The position numbers were made by a program, and so were the translations under genes. A stretch of 41,492 nt of DNA, from positions 1 through 41,492 of the forward strand of contig PHDB01000030.1 in assembly GCA_002842495.1 (NCBI GenBank). The letters run 5' to 3'. Source of the stretch: Bacteroidetes bacterium HGW-Bacteroidetes-6. GTDB lineage: Bacteria > Bacteroidota > Bacteroidia > Bacteroidales > DTU049. Under the pieces are notes generated by a model. The model saw nothing but the letters and a program-made list of their open reading frames with translations, did not search any database and was not told where the DNA came from. The number at the start of each line of letters is the position of its first letter. Positions within the stretch are counted from its first letter, which is position 1. Below are positions 35,256 through 41,492 of this stretch, piece after piece.

Positions 35256-35367
35256 GAGACAAATCCGCAAGGAACAAACAAACAGCCCTGAGGCACGATC
35301 GAACTTGTTCGAAGAGTGACCCGGGGCTGTTTGTTTCAGCTCCGAAGGAGCTGTGCGGATTTGTCTC
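35256..35367 (+). ncRNA. Predicted three-way-junction RNA element directly after tRNA-Arg
   Basis: Three perfect helices nest exactly. P1: gagacaaatccgca (35256-35269) pairs with tgcggatttgtctc (35354-35367), 14 bp. P2: aaacaaacagccc (35276-35288) pairs with gggctgtttgttt (35324-35336), 13 bp, and its interior ends in tcgaa-CUUG-ttcga (35299-35312). P3: cagctcc-gaa-ggagctg (35337-35353). P2, P3 and the 3' strand of P1 abut with no unpaired bases; only 35270-35275 is free. It follows the tRNA by one base. There is no T tract, so it is not a standard terminator. Function unknown. Confidence 0.7.
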
Positions 35368-35383
35368 GGAATTCGGAGCCACA

Positions 35384-35437
35384 GGGATCAGCGGAGCAAT
35401 TACGAAACAAAGTGAAGTAATTTGCGGAGCTAATCCC
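35384..35437. repeat. Second inverted repeat after tRNA-Arg
   Basis: gggat (35384-35388) pairs with atccc (35433-35437), and aattac (35398-35403) with gtaatt (35417-35422). The word gcggagc occurs twice (35391-35397 and 35424-35430). I recall gcggagctaatccc-like tails behind tRNAs in other Bacteroidota but cannot verify it. Confidence 0.5.
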
Positions 35438-35506
35438 ACCCCCTTTTACGAATTTGTTATTTCTGATTTATCAGAAATGCAAATGAGAAAAGCCAAAATC
35501 AACCTT

Positions 35507-35907
35507 CTATATCAAATGTAAGCTAATCCCACGTCCTTTTTTATTTCTCTCCAATGACTGACCAATACTTGAAAACAGGACAACCACTTCGTTGATTCGG
35601 GAGGTTCGAACTTTGTTTTCTGAATATTCCAGTTTTCCGGGGAAGATCGAACCTGTTATCCGCTGTTGTACGTACAGACTTGCATCCCTGTATCTCAACG
35701 GCAGGTCTCTCAGTAATGAAAAACTGTATATCAGTTGGTCGTAGATGTCACGGGTCAGTTGAACCATGTTTTCCCGTTTTTGTTGTATATAATCGGCATT
35801 TATCCGTGCCAGCTTGTAGAAAAATCCCTGATGGCCAGCACTTCTGCATCTCTATATTTCTTTCCTGTTTCGTTGAGCAGTTCCCTGCATTCTTTTAGTG
35901 TTAACAT
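35507..35907 (-). pseudogene. Fused remnant: small ORF plus serine-recombinase C-terminus
   Basis: The ATG at 35907 starts MLTLKECRELLNETGKKYRD, like small ORFs that precede serine recombinases in this phylum. The frame breaks near 35820; adding one T there continues into KLARINADYIQQKRENM and then the 35507-35767 frame. That frame has VQQRITGSIFPGKLEYS and VRTSRINEVV, which resembles the extreme C-terminus of Bacteroidota serine site-specific recombinases. The ~400-residue catalytic and DNA-binding part is absent. It is best explained by an internal deletion plus a frameshift in a dead mobile cassette. Confidence 0.55.
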
Positions 35908-35988
35908 GGTTCATTCCGGACATGAACATTCCCGCTTTTTCCCGTAAATGTCCGTTGTCTCTCTTTGCCCGTTTTCTCCGGTACAGTT

Positions 35989-36216
35989 TCATGGGTTCAA
36001 TCTTGTTTTGGTGGTGATGTTGGTTACGACTATACTGCCGTTTTCTGTTTTCATCGTTACGTCGTGATATCCGCGTTTAAGAAATATCTCGGACAAGCGG
36101 GTTTCGTTCTCAATCTGTTTTTTACGGGTCACTTCCAGCAACCAATAAGTGTGTATTGTTTTCAACTTTGATTTTGGTAGATTTGCTTTTTTCTTGCCTT
36201 TCGCTCTGCAAGCCAT
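35989..36216 (-). CDS. Small ORF of the decayed recombinase cassette, hypothetical
   Basis: The ORF has 75 codons. It is highly basic at the start (MACRAKGKKKANLPKSKLK), then WLLEVTRKKQIENETRLSEI and KRGYHDVTMKTENGSIV. It lies on the same strand and just upstream of the recombinase remnant. Its stop overlaps an ATG (ATGA) of another short frame. It may be a real cassette gene or a remnant; no family was recognised. Confidence 0.4.
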   Translation of the reverse strand: MACRAKGKKKANLPKSKLKTIHTYWLLEVTRKKQIENETRLSEIFLKRGYHDVTMKTENGSIVVTNITTKTRLNP

Positions 36217-36758
36217 ACTTCAACTTGTTATCACGAAACAGGTTTGCGGGATAGTACCCCCTGATTAGCAGAATCACAGCCGTTTTATTCCGGGTAGTGA
36301 TTCTATTTACATTTCAGGTTTATATTCAGTCTTTCCCTTAACCTTTGAAAGTAATACATTTTATTCAAACTAAAAAGCAAATGCAGTAAAACCTATAAGA
36401 GAAAGTTTCACGTTAATCAGCATATACTAAAAAAACAGTTGCATTATATTAATGTATCCCCCAAAAACCACAAATATTTTCAACAATTCAACCTGATCTT
36501 TGGATTAATCGGAGACAAAAAACAAGTATGGGATTCTGCTTTTTTACGATAGGATGATATTGCATAAATACAGAGCAGCACAGTGTTCCAGAAAAATCAA
36601 TACGTGTACCTGATTCATAATGAGTGTATTAAATACATACATTGTGTAAAGTTAATTGTATGTTAATCGATTAAAGTTCATTTTTTTGTACAATGTTTCT
36701 TAGTTATTTAGCATTATATTTCAAGGTTCATTTATTTCTGTTTCAAAAAATAACGTGT
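36217..36758. other. 540-bp AT-rich region without recognisable genes
   Basis: No plausible coding frame, RNA gene or strong hairpin was found. The part 36590-36700 is very AT-rich (attaaatacatacattgtgt) and probably holds the promoter of the T9SS gene at 36759, but no good TAnnTTTG box could be placed. Confidence 0.5.
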
Positions 36759-38285
36759 ATGAGTTCATTTTTTAGACTAACCTTATTTGTTTCGGCATTT
36801 ATGCTGACAATGAATATACAGGCCCAGCATCATTCGTTTGTTACACCCCGGATTTGGTTAGCAGCCGATTCGGTTGGGAACAATAATTACTGGCAGGATA
36901 TCAGCGGCAACGGATACCATGCCTATAGTCCCGGTGGTGCTTTTGTGGCCGATTCGGGATTATTCAATTATCAGCCCTGCCTGATGTTTGATTCATTGAC
37001 AGAAGCCCTTAGAATAAATTATATTCCCCAAGAGAGTTCACGTATAATTGTTTTTGCCGTTTTTGATCCCGAAGTGGGATATCCCGAAGAAGGCATCTGG
37101 TCATTGCGTTTTGATTCGTCACTTCGGATTATGGTATCGACTCAGCACTTTGGAAATTTTTACAGCAATGAACAATACCGCGACAGTACCATGTATATCC
37201 CAACCATCAATCTCCTGAGGATGAGTTGGCCATATAAGGCAGTAGATACCTTGTTGGCCGGAATGAACGTAGTGGGAACCGATTCGCTGACATACCACGG
37301 CAGATTTGCCGAGTTCATGTTTTACGACACGACATTAAAACATAGTGAGATTGAACGAATTCATACCTATCTGGCGATAAAATACGGTATATCTGTAAAG
37401 GAAAAGAACTATGTAAACTCACAAGATTCTGTATTATGGAATTACAAAAATGATTCATTGTACAGTAATCATATTGCGGGAATAGGAAAAGACTCGTTAC
37501 TTTTGGTTAATCAGAAACAGAGTTGCGGGCTGGGAGGTAAAGCCAATCTGGCTATTGCATCAGGGACTCTTCAGGCAAAGAATGATGCAAACACCAGCCC
37601 AATAAATGAGCTTGATTACCTGATCTGGGGCGACAATGGAAAAGAACTCATGGCTATAGTTCAGGATATACCAGACACCATACATGTGGCGAACATGTCG
37701 GAATGTAAATGGTTGATGAAGCGCTCGGGACTCACCGCAGACGACATAAGCACACAAGTTGTACTTTTAGCCCCGGAATATGCCGGGACAGGAAGCATAC
37801 AGCTTGTTATCAACCGCAGCGGTGATTTCATGTTTCCTGTAGATAGCTCGGTGGTAATTTTTTCTTCAGGTAGTGACACCGCAGGACATTTTTACTTCAA
37901 TAATGTGGTATGGGATACTGATGGATCAGGAAGCGATGCCTTTGGTTTTCAGTTTTCGGACACATCAGGAGTAAATGACCGTGCCCCAATAAACAACGTT
38001 TCCGAAAACAACGAAGAAGGAGGGAATGCTGTTGGCGCAGCGATTTCGTCACTTGAAATCTATCCTAATCCGAGTACAGGTAATTATTCGGTTGAGATAA
38101 AGCTTAAAACAGCCGGGGATGTGCAATTGAGCATACAGGATGAGAGTGGGAAGATCATAATGCAAAAAGCATTTTCAGGGTTCGACAACTACATATACAA
38201 CGGCAATCTTGAAGAAAAGGGATGCTACCTGATCAAGGCAGAAAGTGGCAACGAAAGCAAAACAGGAAAACTTATCGTTCAATAA
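36759..38285 (+). CDS. T9SS-secreted LamG-like protein
   Basis: The protein has 508 residues from the ATG at 36759 (MSSFFRLTLFVSAFMLTMNI), where a signal peptide ends QAQ; the open frame begins 22 codons earlier. Residues ~25-210 look like a concanavalin/LamG-type sheet: TPRIWLAADSVGNNNYWQD, then GRFAEFMFYDTTLKHSEIER and HTYLAIKYGISV. The region LDYLIWGDNGKEL to LVINRSGDF (about 285-370) resembles the DUF8202-like block I associate with such proteins. The C-terminal YPNPSTGNYSVEI onward (about 433-508) is a T9SS domain. It lies 15 bp before the SpvB-type gene, so one operon is likely. Confidence 0.8.
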   Translation: MSSFFRLTLFVSAFMLTMNIQAQHHSFVTPRIWLAADSVGNNNYWQDISGNGYHAYSPGGAFVADSGLFNYQPCLMFDSLTEALRINYIPQESSRIIVFAVFDPEVGYPEEGIWSLRFDSSLRIMVSTQHFGNFYSNEQYRDSTMYIPTINLLRMSWPYKAVDTLLAGMNVVGTDSLTYHGRFAEFMFYDTTLKHSEIERIHTYLAIKYGISVKEKNYVNSQDSVLWNYKNDSLYSNHIAGIGKDSLLLVNQKQSCGLGGKANLAIASGTLQAKNDANTSPINELDYLIWGDNGKELMAIVQDIPDTIHVANMSECKWLMKRSGLTADDISTQVVLLAPEYAGTGSIQLVINRSGDFMFPVDSSVVIFSSGSDTAGHFYFNNVVWDTDGSGSDAFGFQFSDTSGVNDRAPINNVSENNEEGGNAVGAAISSLEIYPNPSTGNYSVEIKLKTAGDVQLSIQDESGKIIMQKAFSGFDNYIYNGNLEEKGCYLIKAESGNESKTGKLIVQ

Positions 38286-38300
38286 CAAGTATCATTCATT

Positions 38301-41300
38301 ATGAAAAGTGCAACATATATTACAAGTATAGTGGTTGTTTTATCAATAGCCCTTCTGACTCAGACAGGAAACAACAGACAGTTCAATAGACAACAAAGCA
38401 GCCGATTGTTTTCGGGAAACAGCAAAACAACAGAAAATACAATATCAGCAACTCAAACACCAGTAACAAATACAGAATCGGCAAACATCTATTTTTCCCA
38501 GCAAACCAGTGGCATTATAGGCAAGGCCAATGGCTCTGTAGCGGACGATCCGCACGACAACGTGTTCCATATTTATATCGGCAGCGAATGGCAGCAAAAC
38601 AAACAAGCCTACCTCGAATACGACCTGTACGGAGCCGGGGATTTTACCTCGGTGAGCCGCAGCATTAACGACAACGTGGCCACCGGTGGCGCCTTTGTGA
38701 AACTTATCAACGAATGGAGCGGCCAGAGCGAGAAGATCGCATCCGCACAACTGCACGCAGGCGACAACATTGTTCGTTTCTCCGTACCCGGCAACGGCGA
38801 TGAGTTCAGCTACAAAGTAAAAAATGTACGCGTCCGGTTCGGTGAATCCGTAACAAACACCCGGCAGATCGTGCTCAACCAGCCCCTGTCGCACCGGTTT
38901 TACGAAGACGAAGGCTACATCAGCGGCTTTGTGAGCGGCCCCGGCAGCAGCACAGCCCGCATTTATGCCGACGGCAAACAAGTAAGATCATACAAGGGAG
39001 CCTTTGAAGGCATTGCATACAACCACAATAAAACAGAAGGCCCATGGGTCACAGAACTCAAAGCCGTATTCCCCGACGGGGAAATTGTGAGCCGCACCGT
39101 TGTGTTTGACGAATGCTCGCAGAGCGACTTCAGCAACGAACTGAACCGGGAAGTGGTTTACAACGAGACCACCACCACGCCGCAGATGCCCGTGAGACTG
39201 AATGTTCCCGGCTTTTCACTGGAAGGAAGTGCCGGATCGGTAGCAACAAACATACAGATGTCGGTAACCGGTCTGCGGCAGGAAGACATGCCCCTGCCCG
39301 GTCTGGACATGGTCAACGTAACGGCGGAAAACGCCGGCTTCCGTTGCCTGCCCCACGGGAAGAACTTTGATAAGGACGTGGAACTTCGCATAAAATACGA
39401 CCCGGCCCGCATCCCGGCAGGCTACGGCCCGAAGGATATCCGCATGTTCTACTACGACGAGGGGCAAGCCGACTGGGTTGTGATGCCTCAGGACAGTGTT
39501 GACATGACGAATTGCGAGATCATCTCGCACACGAATCACTTCACGGACTTTATCGACGGCATCCTGAAAACCCCTGAATCACCGCAAACGCAGGCGTTCA
39601 CCCCCACTTCGATGAAAGACATGAAGTTCGGCGACCCGCTGGCCGGTGTGAACATGATGAGTCCCCCGCAGGCCAACAGCAACGGGACAGCCAACCTGTC
39701 CTACCCCATCCGGCTCCCGGCCGGACGGCAGGGTATGCAGCCGAACATAGCCATTTCCTACAACAGCGAAGGAGGAAACGGGATCATGGGAATGGGCTGG
39801 AACTTTGCAACACCTGCAATAACCGTTGATACCCGCTGGGGGGTTCCACACTTTCTTTCCGACCTTGAATCTGAATCATACTTAATAAATGGCGAACAAT
39901 TGTTGCCCATGATACAGAGGGACACCTTTGTTTCCAGAAACCTATCCGGCGATAAGATATTCACCCCAAGGATTGAGGGCGCCTTTGACAAGATCATACG
40001 TCACGGGAACGCACCCGATGAATATTGGTGGGAAGTCATTGACAAACAGGGAACCCATTTTTATTACGGAAAATATTCGTCGGATGCAGGAGTCAACTCC
40101 TCATGTGTCCTCGCGGATGCAGGAGGGAATATTGCCCAGTGGACACTAACGGAAGTTCGTGATCTGAACGGGAATTACATTAAATACAGTTATACCACAT
40201 CCACACGAACTACATCGCCGGGACAAGGCGGCAAGGATATTTATCTGAGCGATATCACGTACACCGGTTACCAAACAACCGATGGAAAATATAACGTTGA
40301 GTTTCTCTATGATACAACCCGTTCCGATTATTCAATCTCCGGACGATACGGTTTTTTGCAATTAAGCGACAGGTTGCTCAGGGCAATTAGAATTACCTAT
40401 GACAACCAGTTTATCAGGGGCTACGGTATCACGTATGAAACGGGAGCTTATAATAAAAGCCTTGTTTGCGGCATTGCAGAATTCTCGGACTCAACGTTGC
40501 TCAGTGGAGATAAACCATTCATGTATACCTGTGAGAATCTGGATACGCTAAATGCAAGTATTGCGAAGGTACATAAGTTTGATTATTATCAGGATACGAC
40601 TCAGGAATTCAGTGATCCCGCAGTTATTCACACTCAGCTGGATGAAAGCCAGTCCGGGTTATTAAATAATCTGTTTGAATTACCGGAATCATCAACCATT
40701 GGCAGGAGCCATTCAGATGCGAAAAACATCGGAGGCTCGCTCAATGTAGGAATTGGCACCAACTGTTTTCTGAAAACATTTTCGTTGGGAGGAAATTTAA
40801 ATTTCTCGTGGGCAAAGGCATTTGACGATATGATGTTGCTGGATATCAACGGAGATGGCTTACCTGACAGGGTTTACAAAATCGGGAATTCAGTATATTA
40901 CAGGAAGCTGGAACTGAACGGAGATCAGCTTCAGTACAGCTCTCAGCTTCAGAATGTATCGGGCCTGGGAGGCATCGGAAAAACCTCTGCTTCGAGTAAT
41001 AGCTGGGGACTTGAAGGGCAAATAGGACCCCCGTTGTTATATGTGGCGGGAAGTTTCAACCATACCAACTCCAGTACTTTTACGCAAGCTTATTTTTCAG
41101 ATGTAAATTCTGACGGTTATATAGATTATATAGATAACGGGATCGTATTTTATAACCGTCCTGATGCTAACGGTGATCCTGTTTTTACGCAGGAAAGCAG
41201 TAGCGAAATTCAATACGTGTTCGGAGATTCATGCAGTTATATCATCCGGACGGGTTCTGTAAATGATTCTGTCTATACTCCTGATTATGAAAGGAATCAA

Positions 41301-41492
41301 GAATACGAATATACCCGTGACGGAGTACGGATATGGATAGCACCCTTCTCGGGAACAGTCACACTGGATAACAACGTCCAACTGCTCGAAGATACGTCAT
41401 ACAGCAGAAGTCAATCCATGCGGGCAAACGGCGTATTGTGCTCTGTTCAATTCGACGGAACGGTAATACACTCTAACCGTATATATGCCACT
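38301..41492 (+). CDS. SpvB/TcdB-type (Tc/RHS toxin-like) giant protein, 5' part
   Basis: It runs from the ATG at 38301 to the window end, 1,064 codons with no stop seen in the parts read. Residues 1-20 are a signal-like stretch. About 60-450 form several beta domains, ending in a ZU5-like part (FDKDVELRIKYDPARIP, then ISHTNHFTDFIDG). Residues ~440-500 hold the SpvB signature: NGTANLSYPIRLPAGRQ, MQPNIAISYNS and GNGIMGMGWNF. VCBS/FG-GAP-like calcium motifs DINGDGLPD (~847) and DVNSDGYID (~934) follow. This is the N-terminal order of Tc-toxin B/RHS shells. Any toxin tip would lie past the window. Confidence 0.85.
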   Translation, partial: MKSATYITSIVVVLSIALLTQTGNNRQFNRQQSSRLFSGNSKTTENTISATQTPVTNTESANIYFSQQTSGIIGKANGSVADDPHDNVFHIYIGSEWQQNKQAYLEYDLYGAGDFTSVSRSINDNVATGGAFVKLINEWSGQSEKIASAQLHAGDNIVRFSVPGNGDEFSYKVKNVRVRFGESVTNTRQIVLNQPLSHRFYEDEGYISGFVSGPGSSTARIYADGKQVRSYKGAFEGIAYNHNKTEGPWVTELKAVFPDGEIVSRTVVFDECSQSDFSNELNREVVYNETTTTPQMPVRLNVPGFSLEGSAGSVATNIQMSVTGLRQEDMPLPGLDMVNVTAENAGFRCLPHGKNFDKDVELRIKYDPARIPAGYGPKDIRMFYYDEGQADWVVMPQDSVDMTNCEIISHTNHFTDFIDGILKTPESPQTQAFTPTSMKDMKFGDPLAGVNMMSPPQANSNGTANLSYPIRLPAGRQGMQPNIAISYNSEGGNGIMGMGWNFATPAITVDTRWGVPHFLSDLESESYLINGEQLLPMIQRDTFVSRNLSGDKIFTPRIEGAFDKIIRHGNAPDEYWWEVIDKQGTHFYYGKYSSDAGVNSSCVLADAGGNIAQWTLTEVRDLNGNYIKYSYTTSTRTTSPGQGGKDIYLSDITYTGYQTTDGKYNVEFLYDTTRSDYSISGRYGFLQLSDRLLRAIRITYDNQFIRGYGITYETGAYNKSLVCGIAEFSDSTLLSGDKPFMYTCENLDTLNASIAKVHKFDYYQDTTQEFSDPAVIHTQLDESQSGLLNNLFELPESSTIGRSHSDAKNIGGSLNVGIGTNCFLKTFSLGGNLNFSWAKAFDDMMLLDINGDGLPDRVYKIGNSVYYRKLELNGDQLQYSSQLQNVSGLGGIGKTSASSNSWGLEGQIGPPLLYVAGSFNHTNSSTFTQAYFSDVNSDGYIDYIDNGIVFYNRPDANGDPVFTQESSSEIQYVFGDSCSYIIRTGSVNDSVYTPDYERNQEYEYTRDGVRIWIAPFSGTVTLDNNVQLLEDTSYSRSQSMRANGVLCSVQFDGTVIHSNRIYAT

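Noticed and set aside
35173-35439. Minus-strand 88-residue ORF over tRNA-Arg, ending GGIRTHDPQLRRLLLYPAEL
   Set aside because: It is the antisense of the tRNA and its flanking hairpins; such peptides are well-known false annotations.
35680-35947. Overlapping plus-strand ORFs (70-72 residues) opposite the recombinase remnant
   Set aside because: They are antisense to the remnant and lack any coding signature.
38445-38981. 178-residue minus-strand ORF opposite the SpvB-type gene
   Set aside because: It is a shadow frame in the GC-rich part of the real plus-strand ORF; no start signal or motif.

Overview
The window comes from a Bacteroidota chromosome, probably a Bacteroidales-like lineage. 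The base composition is AT-leaning. Several genes and all RNA genes have TAnnTTTG-type -7 promoter boxes. Five secreted proteins or fragments carry C-terminal type IX secretion (T9SS) sorting domains. The gliding/ABC pair gldF-gldG lies next to dnaN, and purC-phoH and serC-serA-DUF1015 occur in arrangements I know from this phylum.

Layout. 1-4546: the 3' end of a large repeat-built T9SS adhesin-like protein, a bacterial pentatricopeptide-repeat (PPR) protein, and a small T9SS cargo protein. 4598-7270: two unknowns, a DUF218 protein and a secreted metallo-beta-lactamase-fold hydrolase. 7390-9780 (minus): phoH, a lipoprotein and purC. 9846-15600 (plus): SAM hydroxide adenosyltransferase, gldF, gldG, a DUF4340 protein and dnaN. 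15705-18851: an unknown secreted protein, fumC, a four-helix-bundle (S23/Avd-like) gene next to 14-bp tandem repeats, and an ArsC-like reductase. 19031-22070 (minus): TerC, then an ECF sigma factor, a likely membrane anti-sigma and an envelope protein. 22185-26923: a T9SS protein, two flavodoxin-fold genes with a DUF6544-like protein, and a membrane AraC regulator with three phased GGTCTCA sites between them. 27464-28507: an M50 peptidase coupled to a FeoB-associated Cys-rich peptide, and a probably frameshifted small secreted peptide. 28654-32539 (minus): serC, serA, a second four-helix-bundle gene and DUF1015. 32791-34703: SRP RNA, fructose-6-phosphate aldolase, a YciO-type protein and a small secreted protein. 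34847-35254: tRNA-Pro(TGG) and tRNA-Arg(TCT).

Directly after tRNA-Arg the character changes. There is a 112-nt sequence that folds on paper into a compact three-way junction, then a second inverted repeat, then decayed remnants of what looks like a serine-recombinase cassette. About 540 bp of AT-rich non-coding DNA follows. Last come a T9SS-secreted LamG-like protein and, 15 bp downstream, a very large SpvB/TcdB-type (Tc/RHS toxin-like) ORF that runs off the window. Part of that ORF is clearly GC-richer than its surroundings. I read 35256-41492 as accessory DNA at a tRNA locus.

The observations I rate highest are the PPR protein with six uniform 32-residue repeats, the three-way-junction element behind tRNA-Arg, the SpvB-type/T9SS gene pair with its GC mosaic, and the helically phased triplicate operator candidate next to the AraC gene. 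All family assignments were made by eye from motifs; no database search was run.
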